NCBI GenBank assembly: GCA_014607495.2
Contig: CP053170.1
Span: forward strand, 9,920,001 to 9,984,000
Source of the DNA: Carposina sasakii
Lineage: Eukaryota; Arthropoda; Insecta; Lepidoptera; Carposinidae
Reading direction: 5' to 3'
Length of the DNA stretch: 64,000 bases
In this document: one piece after another, positions 1 through 11,412 of the stretch
Position numbering within the stretch: the stretch's first letter is position 1
Layout of the letters: each line of letters begins with the position of its first letter
Made by a program: the position numbers and the translations under genes
The notes under the pieces: generated by a model
The model's database searches: none
Told to the model about the DNA's origin: nothing
What the model saw: only the letters and a program-made list of their open reading frames with translations

Positions 1-184
1 TAAAACGCCGGTTTAGGCGGAGAGGTATATTTTGATTCAGAACTAGATGTGCTTGGCTTGCTAATGTTTCATGGTTGATTTGATCAGACAGCTTCAATGC
101 TTTATGCAGCCTTGGCACCATTCTTTACTGCAAATTAGGCACCACGTTTTGGTGCAAATTGGCAACAACAGCCACCTTAAGCTA

Positions 185-437
185 AAGCCAAGCTAAAGTG
201 GCAATGGGCAGGGCACATAGCTAGAAGAACTGATGGCCGATGTAGGCAAAAAGTTCTAGAGTGGATACCACGTAGCGACAAGCGCAATGTGAGGGAGCCA
301 CCCGCGAGATGGATGGACGACCAAGGTCACGGGTATCGGCTGGATGCAAGCCGCTTCCCACCGTTCGGAGTGGAGGTTGTTGGGGTAAGCTTAAGTTCAG
401 CAGTGGACTTCTCATAGCTGAAAATTGATGATGATGA
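185..437 (+). mobile_element. LINE fragment, C-terminal end of an RTE-like reverse transcriptase
   Basis: One frame gives KWQWAGHIARRTDGR followed, after frame disruption, by peptides such as VLEWIPR and RWMDD. It ends in a WRLLG-like stretch and a TGATGATGATGA tail. This is the familiar C-terminus of lepidopteran endonuclease-reverse-transcriptase LINEs. It lies in the intron just downstream of the 467-641 exon and is decayed by frameshifts. A better copy is at 58,085-58,385. Confidence 0.7.
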
Positions 438-466
438 CGTCTGCCGGAGCAGCTAACCAGCCTCAC

Positions 467-641
467 CTGTGCATCAGGCTTGACCCTGACGGTGTACTGT
501 CCCTGCAAGCCGGCGCCGCCGCACACGAAGCAGACCCGGGCGTCGTCGGGCGTCGCGGGCTTGTCGCGCGGCGGAGACGCCGGCCTCACCGCGCTCAGCG
601 AGCTCTTGATGTACGCTTTAGCCTTTTCCATGGCCGCAGCA
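467..641 (-). CDS. First coding exon of an unidentified gene with a C-x2-C motif (partial)
   Basis: On the minus strand, a splice acceptor (pyrimidine-rich tract ending TTGCAG) precedes an exon starting at 641. An ATG follows at 631 in a strong start context (GCGGCCATGG). The frame stays open for exactly 55 codons to a CAG|GTGAGG donor after base 467, ending in phase 0. The peptide starts MEKAKAYIKSSLSAVRP, has a proline- and charge-rich stretch, then ARVCFVCGGAGLQGQYTVRV. The C-x2-C pair followed by Gly-Gly could be half of a zinc-binding fold whose remaining ligands lie in the next exon, which is beyond the left edge. Base composition is strikingly GC-rich against AT-rich surroundings, as expected of coding DNA here. 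I do not recognise the family. An untranslated first exon is proposed near 20.7-21.0 kb, but that link is inference. Confidence 0.6.
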
Positions 642-850
642 CTGCAACAAGAAGCCAGAAGTACAGTTCACGACAAGTTCTTCTCGCAGCCACGTTTGGC
701 GTTGCTAGCTCATCGCCTGAAAGAACTCCCCTGCGGTCCTTAATCGACTCTTACGACATGCACGTAAGGAGATGCAGCTGTACGATGGAATGTTCAGGCA
801 TTATTTTAGAGCATCGTGCAACCAACGCCAAATAAAAACAGGCGTAGGTA

Positions 851-1115
851 TACATGGTGTAACAAAAAGGGTATGTTAAGCGAAAAGCTATGTAAATAGC
901 CCACTATAAGAGAACCTATCTACAAAATTTAAGACTCGAAATCACATTTTTATTTTTCAAGATTGTATGAAAATTCCTGAGATATTTAAAAATTCTCCAT
1001 ACTATCCGGAAAAATAAACATGTGATTTCGGGTCTCAAATTTTGTGGATAGCTTCTCTACAGTGGGCTGTTCATATAGCTTTTCGCTTAACATACCCTTT
1101 TTGTTACACCCTGTA
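851..1115. mobile_element. Palindromic MITE, family A (TIR TACAGGGTGTAACAAAAAGG type)
   Basis: Arms beginning TGGTGTAACAAAAAGGGTAT and ending ACCCTTTTTGTTACACCCTG are near-perfect inverted copies of about 100 bp. They share internal blocks such as CGAAATCACATTTTTATTTT, which recurs inverted as a CATGTGATTTCG block. A full second copy is at 59,559-59,844 and a half copy at 28,216-28,337. There is no coding capacity, so it is non-autonomous. Confidence 0.8.
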
Positions 1116-1770
1116 TACAATGACATAACATGTGATGAAAATCAAATGAAAATACAAAACTTCTATACCTATAGTATTTAGGTGACTACATAAACTGACG
1201 AAATTATCAAATGACCGTTTACTTTACCTACGTTATTTCACATAAACCCATGACGTGTCGGGGCGAAACGCTAAGGGAATATTAAACCGCGATCAATATG
1301 GAGGAGGGTTAACGACAAATACGGGGGATGAATAAATAAATCACTACGAGTTCACTATCGAGGTGACTTCAGACCATGATTCTAAAGCGGAAAACAGTGA
1401 AAACTTTCACAGGAAAACCACGGGAGGCGTGGATGGACGCCACGTACTCGTCTCGCCTTCCATTCGACCCTCACACATTTTCGCTATCGCATTGTTTTAG
1501 CTTTGCGTTTGCAAGTAACTTAATTCCCGTGCGGATTTCAAATTCCTATTTCATCAGAGCATTTTTTTAATTCTCTCAGACTAATAACCCAATGTAACGA
1601 GAATTGAATCAAAAGGGGTACACTGGTGGGCTGTTAGCTCCTAATTCAATTAGTGCCACCACCTGCCATGCATCAAGTGGGGAGTGGAGACGCATGATGG
1701 GCCAAAAATCAGGCACTTCATATTAAGTATAGACATTATCATATTCCTGTGCTGATGCAGAACTATATCC
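1116..1770. other. No gene recognised
   Basis: AT-rich non-coding DNA. The 64-codon open frame inside it has no recognisable motif, splice support or codon bias, and I treat it as chance. Confidence 0.5.
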
Positions 1771-1952
1771 GCCCCTGATTACGTAACTTGCAATAGCACA
1801 GCCGAAGCAATGCCATAGCGAAAATTGAGAGTGTGTGTGTGCTTGGGCGAGGTGCGGGCCGCGGGAGGACGCCTCGCGCTCGTTGCACACACTCTCAATT
1901 ATCGCGATCGCGCTGCTTCGGCTTTGCTATTGCTTTTACGTAATCAGGAGGC
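1771..1952. mobile_element. MITE family B (CCCCTGATTACGTAA inverted ends)
   Basis: The left end GCCCCTGATTACGTAA and right end TTACGTAATCAGGAGGC are inverted copies. Inside them are inverted GCAATAGC/GCTATTGC and GCCGAAGCA/TGCTTCGGC blocks, then a GT-rich centre with TTGAGAGTGTG and its complement. Related copies occur at 14,747, 16,912, 22,964, 25,890, 32,917 and 47,364. Confidence 0.8.
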
Positions 1953-1974
1953 AGAACTTCACTGATCATTACAT

Positions 1975-2370
1975 CTGGCCCCCGCTATGCTAAACGTTGC
2001 AGTGGGATCTCGATATGATCCTGCACTTCTGGCTATTTCGGAAACACAGATATTATGTACACCATAATGTGTTTTGTTAAATAGTTAGGTGGATAACTTA
2101 TGATAACGCCCATTTGGGTTTGTTTTTCATCAGTTAGAACTAAGTGTCCATTGTACAAATCTGCCCTTAGCCTACTATAACGTTCTACAAAGATGGGCTG
2201 TATACGAATACAATAATAATAATAATATAATAATAGATGTAAGGTTAGTGAGTAAAGTAGTAGTCGCCTGAGAGAATGCCCGAATTCTTTAGTCGACTTT
2301 TACGACATGCACGGAAGAAGCTGATGTATTCTAGTGAAGCCCTGCATAGTGCAAGAACTAGCTTGGGACA
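1975..2370. repeat. Fragments of a dispersed repeat with the 'GTCGACTCTTACGACATGCA' core
   Basis: A CCCGCTATGCTAAACGTTGC block (minus sense) and an AGTCGACTTTTACGACATGC ... CTGATGTATTCTAGTGAAGC block recur throughout the window: about 735-790, 4,870-4,950, 8,150-8,240, 11,750-11,830, 22,440-22,480, 23,680-23,745, 51,650-51,745, 57,500-57,680 and 58,570-58,720. They look like pieces of one interspersed element, probably non-LTR. No coding part is visible. Confidence 0.5.
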
Positions 2371-2696
2371 TATTAAGCGCTAGTGTCTATGTGACTTAAT
2401 CCAAACTTCATACACTTTCCTTCAGCCCTACAATACTTCATTGATGTCTACATAAGTTAATCTAATTTTCATACAATTTCCTAAGTTCCACAATAGTTCG
2501 CTGCTAATATTACAAGAGGCCACATTAGTGTGTCTATCGTACGAGATGATAAAAACATCCATGCCCGAGGTCGCGACCTTAGCAATCTCGCGGCCAGTCA
2601 TACGGGTCATCGTTCTGTCCGGCAAGCGATATCACTTCTGTCGGAAGTGGGCTAAATGTTGTCATATACCGTTTTCCATCATAACATAACTCACTT

Positions 2697-2785
2697 TGAA
2701 AACATCATCATCATCCTGCCCTCATGCCATTATTTATGGGATCGGCGCAATATGGTTTCCTTCGAAACTCACACTGTCAAAGATT
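2697..2785 (-). mobile_element. LINE 3' tail fragment (GAAACCATATTGCGCC type)
   Basis: Read on the minus strand it has GAAACCATATTGCGCC followed by CCCATAAATAATGG, a GAGGGCAGGATGATGATGAT tail and then AT-rich DNA. The same tail occurs at 6,340-6,412 and 25,620-25,720, the last with a target-site duplication, so this is a retrotransposed family. Confidence 0.6.
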
Positions 2786-2789
2786 CAGT

Positions 2790-3290
2790 AGTTAGCTCAA
2801 GTTTTGGCCAAATATAGGAGAAAGACAATTTTTCCTTCTCTTTTCACGATAGTAAGTAACTAAGTAACTATAGTACATAGTAAGTAAAGTGAGTTTTTAT
2901 TTGTATTTACATACTTTAATCGATGCCCTTACGAAAATACCTAAATTTTATGCAGAAGATACATACTAAGGGACGATATTTATAATACATAGTTACTTAA
3001 TAATAATAATTAATATGAGATAAGTTAATATGAGACTAAATATCGAGCTATACAATATGTTGGGATTTTCAAACATTTTTTTATCAAAAATTTTATATCT
3101 GTCGCTACATACATAAAACATTTAAATTGTTTTCAATATCTACATTTCACTGTGAAACTGCAAAATAACGTTAGAAGCTTAATCTAGTATCCCATAAGGC
3201 TACCTCCACCCCGGAGGAAGGGTGGTAGGGGGTGGATAATCCATCATGCCTCAGTTGAAAATATTATTCAGGCATTAGTTTAAAAAACCA
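2790..3290. other. No gene recognised
   Basis: AT-rich DNA with a direct AGTAAGTAACTAAGTAACTA micro-repeat near 2,850. No coding signal was seen. Confidence 0.45.
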
Positions 3291-3299
3291 GCAGGCAGA

Positions 3300-3425
3300 C
3301 GTTGCCTATTCGTTTTTTTATACCTAAAACGGCTGTAAAGTGGCACCATGTGGTTCTATCGGCCCTTGGTGCTCTGCCTACCCCGTAAAGGCTAAAGGCC
3401 TGATTATATGTATGTATGTAAAACG
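3300..3425. repeat. Dispersed repeat with 'GGTAGGCAGAGCACCAAGGG' core
   Basis: The CACCATGTGGTTCTATCGGC ... CTCTGCCTACCCCGTA block is present here. It recurs on the opposite strand at 13,430-13,495, which identifies an interspersed repeat. The family is not identified. Confidence 0.55.
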
Positions 3426-3786
3426 GCTGTAGATTTCCTTCGGGATATTGCAATTATGACAACCCCGTTTTGGGATCATAACCGTGCATGTATAGCGGCG
3501 ATAGAGGGTTCCCAAAAGACTGTTCACCATATCGAAGGTACGGTTAATACGCATGACGTTACAATAACTGCATGAGGTAAGTTTTCTGCAATCTTTCATC
3601 CAGGATTACAATGCCACTGCTGGGTATAGAGGCTTGACCCACTACGATCTCTTGATATCTACCTAGTCCATGCCTTCCAGACACTTTGGCTATGCCATCT
3701 CGTTGTCAAAACATTGTCGGTGTGGTTTAGAAGTAGCAGCTAACTAGTGTGTATTGCATGTAAGGTACTCTGATCTATGTGCTATC

Positions 3787-3937
3787 TTTTTCAACAGTCC
3801 ATGTGATCATCACTCATTGAAACTTAATGAACTAGAAACCACATTGTATGCGTGTGCAGATTTTCTTCCGACAGGGCATTATTCCAACTTCTATTTATTC
3901 AGTTTCATTGAGTGATCATCACATTGAACTGTCAAAA
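3787..3937. mobile_element. Palindromic MITE with CAGTYCATGTGATGATCACT arms
   Basis: The left arm runs TTTTTCAACAGTCCATGTGA then TCATCACTCATTGAAACT. The right arm has AGTTTCATTGAGTGATCATC then ACATTGAACTGTCAAAAA, an inverted copy about 38 bp long with few mismatches. Decayed relatives are at 8,690-8,765 and 49,375-49,497. Confidence 0.7.
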
Positions 3938-3939
3938 AA

Positions 3940-5745
3940 TATAGTTGTAGTTGCCTGTGATCGCAATCAAAAGCCGGCAGTTTCGAGGATCAGCGGAGGA
4001 TGTAGCCCGTGTAATGCTCTGTATTACTAATTTAAACATACTTTAAGTGGCATCTAGAACACACGTAACCCGATACTAGCAAAGAGTTCTAAATATACAC
4101 TATACCCTCATTCCGACTATGCCAGTTGATTAACTAGCCAAAACTAAATCCCTGTACAATCTAATCTATCATTTGCTATCGCCGAATACCTACCCGCCTC
4201 CCTAACGATTGGGGTATGCAAATACGGCTGTGTAGGTTGACGTATATCGGACATGCGTGTGTTTATAGACTAAGGGCAAATTTTTCAATAGGCAGATAGT
4301 TTTAAAAGACGAATTTTGATGCTGTCTTTCTATAAAACTTTATTCTTCAAATAGAACTATCTGTCTGACCATTGAAAAGCGACCCTAAGACACGCTTTTT
4401 AAAGCCAAATAGTAATACATTAGACCCAGGGCGGGTCAAGGGTTTTGTTAATAAGTCAATTAGAATTTATTGCTGGTTTAATAAAGCCTTGAATCCAGAG
4501 AATGCTTTTCCTGAACATTTACAAAATACGATATTCCGTACATTTTGCTGTCAAATGTAGTTTTTAAACAGAGCCTTTAGACGCATTTTTGTAATAGCAC
4601 CCATAGGTTTTAAGTTATACTTCGGCAGTAGATTGTCATAATAATATGACCAGTCATATTCTATGTCATATCTCTTACGGATAAATTTCACCGCCTCATA
4701 GCCTAGGTAAGTACTACTCCCCAACACGTAATGTACCTACCTATACGTGGGTGCGTATGACGGACAGACAAACCAATCGATATTCCATGACGTACGACAG
4801 TAATTGCTGAGCATTATCAGACAAACAGACAGTCAAATATTGTCACAATAAGTTAGTTAAGCTGCACGGGGCATGACTAGAATACATCAGCTGCATCTCT
4901 TCCTGTGCATGTTGTGATTTACCCCCTAAGTAAGCTCTTACTTATGCGATGAACTACCACCTTGGACGTAAAAATCCCTTCCGCGTACCTACCTACTCGT
5001 ACTAGGTAACTATCTACATACTCCAGTGAAAAAATACGCCAAAAGTACATACCTCACACCGCAACTTAACTAGGTACCCAAATTAAGAATATTTACACAC
5101 TAGGTTACATTCAAAGTAGTAAAAAACTAGAAATTGTGAGTAAAAAGTTGAGTTAAAAACCACCTTTTGAAAACTGAAAAGAAAGGCGAATGTTTTAACA
5201 GTTTTAGATGTTGTTGAAAGGCTTCTTTGTAACAGAAAAATCGGAGTAAAATTTAGAGTTTCCTTTCAGTTAGTTGGAAACAGTGTTGCCAGATTGTACA
5301 TTGCGAAATTATATCATATTTATTGCAAAATTATCGTGTTTTTATCGCATGACAGAATATATGGACAAGGTATGCAATTCAAACCCCCCCCCCCCTCCCC
5401 CGCTCACGAGTTAAAGAATTTGGAAATTACGCCGAATAAAAGAGACGGAATATAATATATGAAACAGACAAGGTATGCAATCCTACTCAATTTCAATTTC
5501 ATGGATTTTAGGGGTAAATTTCAAAATTCTTGGGGGTAAAATTGGATGTTTACGAAATTATCGTAAATTTGACAAACATATCGTAGAATTTGGACGAATT
5601 ATCGTGCATCTGGCAACGCTGGTTGGAAACTTAAGAGAGTAGGTAACTACGAAAGTAAACTAGTGTATAGCTATCGGGATGAAAAATAACGTTGCCAATA
5701 TGTAATTTAGAAAAGAGATGGTAAAATTCGTCATCCGAGTAATTG
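3940..5745. other. No gene recognised
   Basis: AT-rich intergenic or intronic DNA. It contains a homopolymeric C tract near 5,383-5,400 and diverged repeats with GGCAACGCTGG-type phrases. The open frames of 60-62 codons show no family features. Confidence 0.45.
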
Positions 5746-5747
5746 AC

Positions 5748-5858
5748 CCGGTGGCTCAGTGGTTAGAGCACTGACAAGCGGAATGCAGAGGTCGTGGGTT
5801 CGATTCCCACCCGGGTGAGGAATTTTTTCCATTTCTTTATTAATAATTTTATAAAGTA
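5748..5858 (+). mobile_element. tRNA-derived SINE
   Basis: A box A-like TGGCTCAGTGG and box B-like GGTTCGATTCC lie about 40 bp apart in a tRNA-shaped stretch. The D stem (GCTC/GAGC), T stem (GTGGG/CCCAC) and six acceptor pairs form, but only three anticodon-stem pairs do. It continues into a tail TTTTTTCCATTTCTTTATTA. The T-arm plus the same tail recurs at 16,515-16,598 and a short piece at 52,569-52,612. The shared tail shows a SINE rather than a tRNA gene. Confidence 0.7.
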
Positions 5859-6339
5859 AACAATCACAAAGAATTGGTAGGTAGATTCGGTTAAGCAAAT
5901 TCAATTTGAATTTACTTTAGCTCATACATAACATTATTCTTTATAGACCTTATTACTGGAATGCCTGTCACCAAATAGTTCCTTTGAGTTATAGCGCTAG
6001 TTAGGTACTATGTGATGTGTATTGCTAAATTGCATGGCATGCAAAAAAAAAAACGTAAAACAATCGTCAAATCATTGGCAATAAACCTACCGGGATTGGC
6101 CCACCACTCATTCCCGCCTCTGCAACTCCTGTGAGCCAGGATCAACAGAGGCGACCACGAAAATGCACAACAAAGCATAGAAAATCCCGGGGGGACCTAA
6201 CTAGCGACTATAAAGACTAATAGAAAAACAGAATGTGAAGTATGTATAAAGATAGGTAATGCTTAACATTAAATTAAGCACTGACTGACAATATTATCAC
6301 AATTGGAACATACGGCTACTTTGTGTTACCTATCATTGG

Positions 6340-6412
6340 CAACAAGAGTTCCGAAAGAAACCATATTGCACCATCCCCAAAAATAGCCGGATAAGACCAG
6401 GAAGATAATGAC
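6340..6412 (+). mobile_element. LINE 3' tail fragment (GAAACCATATTGCACC type)
   Basis: It reads AAAGAAACCATATTGCACCA then a GACCAGGAAGATAATGACGA tail, like 2,697-2,785 (inverted) and 25,620-25,720. Confidence 0.55.
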
Positions 6413-6438
6413 GACTAATAAAAAATTCTTAGTTACGA

Positions 6439-6658
6439 ACTAGTGGCCGCCCGCGACTCCGTCCGCGTGGACTGTAGAGCAAACAAAGTGTCGAAATTAT
6501 CCGGGATAAAAACATTTTCCCGGGATAAAATGTAGCCTATATTTTAAGTGGGACCTGTCACGATATATTCCTGAAAACTGCATCGAAATTGGTCCAGCCG
6601 TTTCTGAGATTAGCGTGCACAAACATGGATCCGTTATAATTTTATTATATGTATAGAG
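6439..6658 (+). repeat. Dispersed retroelement-like repeat, family C (CCCGCGACTCCGTCCGCGTG)
   Basis: It begins ACTAGTGGCCGCCCGCGACT, contains CGGGATAAAAACATTTTCCC and the phrase TGGTCCAGCCGTTTCTGAGA, and ends TTTTATTATATGTATAGA. Full or partial copies are at 11,177, 39,631, 46,981 (inverted) and 57,160. The constant 5' and 3' ends indicate a retroposed unit common in Lepidoptera. No open frame. Confidence 0.75.
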
Positions 6659-6659
6659 T

Positions 6660-8510
6660 TTTCTATGAAACGTGCTCTACGTATAAATATCAACGATAAC
6701 CTATAAGTCCGACGATAATTCGATATAACTACCTTAATAATTTAATAACAATAACCGTCTAAAGACATGATAATAGGCTCGTTTTAATTAATCAAGAACA
6801 CAACTAAAATATCATTAGGATCACGCGCAGACGAACTACTGGAATTGACAAAATAAAAATATAGTTATTATTACATTGCGTCAAATGGGCGATAGTTATG
6901 GAACTACGTAACTTTCTGCCACTAATGAGATGATTTTTACAACTGACACTGATATTAAAGTTACGAGTTTATTACTAGAAGAACCATAGAGGAATAAGAT
7001 GTCATAGAGTGCTAATGTCATGAATACTAACTGCCTCGATGCACCTTTGGACAGCAGATTTTCAACGGGTGCCGACATCAGGTCAACGCCTAGTGCAACG
7101 CAAATAAGCGTCGGCGACACAATTAGAAAGCCTAAAAGACGCAAATACGTTGTCGCCAGCACTGAATTTGTTAATTATATTAATTTATTACAAACTAGCA
7201 CAACTGTAGAAGACGACTAAAAGACGCATGAAAATCGCCCGTCTACACGAAAACGTTTGACGCCCACATTACAGTTACTATGACATAATGGGGTTTAGGC
7301 CACGACCGGCCGCAGCCGCCGCAAACCGGTTCGGACATGAATGAAGGAGAGAGAGAGTATTTGTTTAGAGGAAAGTAAACGTTGCATTATGAAGGTAATC
7401 AGTACACGCTCAGTCATGGTTATTGTAATACATATAGTTTTGTTACGACATCGGCGGAGATAGCTCTTGTTAACGCGAGAATAGCAATTATTGCGGGTTC
7501 AATTCCACTAGATATGATTAAGTATGCAAACGCGCATGCTTAATAGGTACATAAAACTTCGAAAAAATCGTTTGGCAACCAATCATCGTAAATGTAAACC
7601 AGCGGGATGCAGTTCAAACCGGAATATATCAATCTACCTAATTAGTCATTAGTGGGGCTTGATGGATAGACAAATTAACAAGCGCAGGTACTTTGATACT
7701 TACCTACGAACCTGCCAATTTGATTATAAGCAACACCTGTAAGCGAAGATCAACAAAGGCGACCAGAGGTACTCGTATACAAATAAAGCATAAAAATATT
7801 CCGTGGATAACCAGCGCGAGCGATTATTAAAGTATTAACAGGAATTAACCGATCAAATTCTAGAGAAACGTCAGGTCAAGAGTACCTTAAACCGACGAGC
7901 GTGCATGAATGATATTATCAAAGCGAAAGAGGTGTGTCAGGACCGCAGCAAGCGGAGATGCGCCTTCGGGAAAGAGGCGTGATTTTTATGTATTTAATAG
8001 GAATTTAATTAAATAAAGTTTTGAATATGAACTTCCGAATAGTAACACCTAGTATAATTTACTATAACGGCTATGATACCAAAATTGAGTAGCCAGGTTG
8101 GAAACAGAAGGAAATGTTCAGTGACAAGTCAAGACAGCTCATCGGCTGGGAGAACGCCCCTTAGTTCCTTAGTCGACTCTTACGACGTGCACGGAGATGC
8201 AACTGATGTATTCTAGTGACGCGTCGCATCAGCACATAACCAATGCCCACTGAATCAATACCCAATCCCGACCCCCCCAGACTACTGAAAAACGTTACTG
8301 CAGAATAAAACTCTCTATAAAATGGAACAGCCATCAAAAATCAAATAAAAACATGGCGTAGGTACATTAATGCCTCAAACGGAACATTTCGACATCGCTC
8401 GTCAAATAAACGGGGCCCCCAGACCCTGTGGGCTCCCAATAGGGGGCGTGGGGGAGGCCATAAAGGAAAGACATGTAGGAGTTGCGAAAATTAATGTAGA
8501 TCAACCAAAA
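6660..8510. other. No gene recognised
   Basis: AT-rich non-coding DNA with a short AG repeat near 7,348 and repeat fragments near 8,150-8,240. Opposing open frames of 88 and 66 codons at 6,896-7,220 overlap each other without splice support. Confidence 0.45.
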
Positions 8511-8514
8511 ATGT

Positions 8515-8665
8515 GCCACATGCCGTGTGGTGACGTCAGAGTAGAATAGCACTACCCTTGTGTTTGTGGGTATCGTAAAAGGCGATTAAGGGTTACGGGG
8601 AAAAGAGCAGCAGAGCGTGTTGACAACATAGTCCGAAAATCACACTGCGGTCACCAACCCGCCTG
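8515..8665 (+). mobile_element. LINE 3'-region fragment, family D
   Basis: It contains GTGGGTATCGTAAAAGGCGA and GTTGACAACATAGTCCGAAA, then CTGCGGTCACCAACCCGCCT. This matches the block at 54,635-54,870, and its downstream part matches 19,725-19,855. Confidence 0.6.
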
Positions 8666-8884
8666 CCTAACCAAATTTTCTACAGACAAGGCATTATGCC
8701 ACTTCCATTTCAATAATGTCAATGCCAGTTTTAATGGGTGATGAACTGTGAACTTTCAAAAAGATACGAAATATACCCGCGGAGAACTGTAGGACACAGC
8801 CACGTCAAGTTATTCGTCAACTGGCACCTGTGAATGTGGCGAGTTCGGGCGAGTTGGCACATTCCGATGTCTAGCTGATGACCA

Positions 8885-10441
8885 GCCGGGCTAGCACGAC
8901 CACGATAAGTAGATATACGATAAAGGATTTCGTATCGTATCTATACCACCATAATTATCGATTTCGCGAACATGACCAATGGAACGATACGTTACGTTAA
9001 GATTTATCCCGTGTTATGATACGATAAGGCGCGAGATAAGTTAAACCAATGTTTCTAGAGTCAAAAAATATTTTTTTCTTTTTTTTCAATTGTCGTTCAT
9101 TCTTTTTTTTTCTTTTTTTCCTTTTTGACATCAGTGTCATGTTAACTGCTCTAACATGACTAGCGAAACACGATACGATAAACCTATTTATCGACTAGCT
9201 GTCAAAATACGATAGATATTAGCCGCCATGTTGAATGTTATCGATACCAATTACTAATAATTAAATTTTACCTTTGACCTACCTATGTAAACTAAAAACG
9301 AGTAAACTAAAACACAAAATAAAAACCGGCCAAGTGCGAGTCGGACTCGCGCACCGAGGGTTCCGTACAAACCTGCAAGGTTTACAAAGTTCGTTCATTA
9401 CGACAATCGAGTCTACGCGTTCATGAGGAAAAAAGTAATAAGTTTATATTTATTAAAAAATATATATTTTGTAATGTAACTAAAAATTTAAGGTTTTCGG
9501 AATTTTTCCTTTATGTGTGCTATAAAACGTTGCTTCATGCCAAATTTCAAGATTCTAGGTCGACTGGAAGTACCCTTTAGGTTTTGATTCCCTTGCGAGT
9601 ACTTGCGAGTTTCAAAATATGCAGCTTAAATTGCTGTTTCTTTTGATTGCGGACATAGAATTATGCTACACTTAAAGGTATTTAGACCTGAGTATTTGGT
9701 ATGAATTTCATTTACGCGTTTATGAGGAAATGAGTTTAAAATTATTTAAAAAAAATATATTATGTGATGTAATATTTATGTAATTTTTCCTTTATCTATC
9801 AACGTTGCTTGTACCAAATTTCAGTTTTCACGGGAAGCATGGTTTTGTGATGAAAATTTGCGGCATAAACGGCTGTATCTTTTGATTGCGTTGGCTTAGA
9901 AGTTTGATTTTTTCACAGCTTCAAGGGACAGTAGACCTGAGTAATTGATATAAATTTCAGCTTCATACCTCCACGCGTTCCTGAGAAAAAGGGTCTTGAC
10001 AGACGGACGGACAGACGGACAACAAAGTGATCCTATAAGGGTTCCGTTTTTTCCTTTTGAGGTACGGAACCCTAAAAATATTAAGTTTGGAGCATATCAC
10101 TGAAAACCTATCGAACCAAAGAATATAATAGGTATTTTCGATTTCTCTCACCATCTACGCTTATCGCGCACTACAATGTTCATCGATAACAACTTGAATT
10201 GATGTCAAAATTCGATATTTTTAACATCAAAATACGGTCATGTTCGGCGCTATCGAATAACCGATGCACATGCGCATTTTATCTATCATATCGTATCGTG
10301 CCGTGTAACGTTACCGTCATGGTTATGTTCGCTGTATCGATAAAATTCAACATGGCAGCTAATATTTATCGAATTTTGACAGCTAGGTATCGATAACTTG
10401 ACTTATCATATCGTGTATCGTTGGCCGTGCTAGCCGGGCAG
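8885..10441. mobile_element. Large fold-back element interrupted by another repeat
   Basis: The left end (AGCCGGGCTAGCACGACCAC, 8,885) is inverted at the right end (GGCCGTGCTAGCCGGGCA, ending about 10,441). Inner blocks are also inverted: CTGTCAAAATACGATAGATA then AGCCGCCATGTTGAAT near 9,205-9,240, against ATTCAACATGGCAGCT then TATCGAATTTTGACAG near 10,345-10,385. Both arms are full of GATACGATA/TATCGTATC words. A different repeat (9,323-10,075) lies between the arms. Confidence 0.75.
9323..10075 (+). mobile_element. Abundant lepidopteran interspersed repeat (GGCCAAGTGCGAGTCGGACT)
   Basis: It begins CCGGCCAAGTGCGAGTCGGA, with GAGGGTTCCGTAC soon after. It ends AGACGGACGGACAGACGGAC, GGTTCCGTTTTTTCC and GAGGTACGGAACCCTAAAAA. 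These end phrases are very common in moth and butterfly genomes. The interior is AT-rich without a long open frame. It is inserted in the fold-back element 8,885-10,441. Confidence 0.8.
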
Positions 10442-10644
10442 ATATAGGTAAATGATCAGTGATGAGTTGGTAGCCGTCTAGTCTAGTTATTGTTAGGGCA
10501 TCTCTTTTTTGCTTCTGCTCCGTACAGGGCCCGGGGCGAGAGGTTTATCGAAATATTATTTCTGTCAATACGCTTTTAATAACCCGGCTGTAGCGGAGGT
10601 TAAAATGCCTATTCAGTCGACGTTAGCGTTCAATTCGGGAATAT

Positions 10645-10822
10645 TCCCAAACTAGACGACACGGCCACGAGACGCAACCACGACAAGGTCACGACCACGG
10701 CTTTTTTGGAAGCAAAAATGTATTGTAATGGCTCGTTTTTCCATTAGACGACACGACCAGGACACGACCCCCATACTAGATGTGTGGTCGTGTCGTTGTC
10801 GTGTCGCCTAGTGGAAAAAAAG
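10645..10822. mobile_element. Inverted-repeat element with CTAGACGACACGACCAC ends
   Basis: Multiple direct and inverted ACGACACGACCA / TGGTCGTGTCGT words are bounded by ACTAGACGACACGG and CGCCTAGTGGAAAAAAAG. A second copy is at 17,963-18,135 and a terminal fragment at 61,505-61,535. Confidence 0.7.
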
Positions 10823-11176
10823 TCCAATGGCGTCGTCCTAAAATAATATCCGTATGGCCCGTCTTTAGACAGTGTTGTTGTATTTTAAGTGGCGATCTAC
10901 AATGAGCTAAGCTATGTTTTGCTAGCATAGGCTAGCGGCGACCGGCATGAAACTTTTCACACGTGTGCACCGTAAAGACGTTGTCAACTAGCATTTGTTA
11001 ACTGACTGAAAAAAGGAGGTTTCTCAATTCGAATTAGTTCCAAATAATGAGGTAGCCATAGTTGCAGGATCTAACAGGTATAGCGGGGTCAGATGTTAAT
11101 GATCAACGTCCCTAAATGCCTTATTCGAAAGTCGATGCAGCCGATGTATAATTATTTGAAAGAGTTTTAGATAGTT

Positions 11177-11412
11177 ACTAGTGGACGCCCGCGACCTCGT
11201 CCGCGTGGACGGCAGAAAAAACCAAATATCGAAATTATGCGGGTTAAAAATATTTTCCCGGGATAAAAAGTAGCCTATGTGTTAATCCAGGGTGTCAGCA
11301 TACCAAATTTTATTAAAATCGCTGCAGCCGTTTTTACGTGAAAGAGTATAACAAACATCCATCCATCTATACGAGTACTTACCAACTTTCGCGTTTATAA
11401 AATTAGTAGGAT
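11177..11412 (+). repeat. Dispersed repeat, family C
   Basis: It begins ACTAGTGGACGCCCGCGACC, with CCCGGGATAAAAAGTAGCCT and GCTGCAGCCGTTTTTACGTG, and ends near AAAATTAGTAGGATGAT. It is a diverged relative of the 6,439 copy. Confidence 0.65.

Noticed and set aside
425..835. 136-codon plus-strand open frame
   Set aside because: Antisense to the 467-641 exon. The splice sites, start context and CFVC motif are on the minus strand.
5752..5822. Functional tRNA gene
   Set aside because: Box A and B are good but the anticodon stem pairs only three of five positions and the first acceptor pair fails. The same T-arm and tail recur elsewhere, so it is a SINE.
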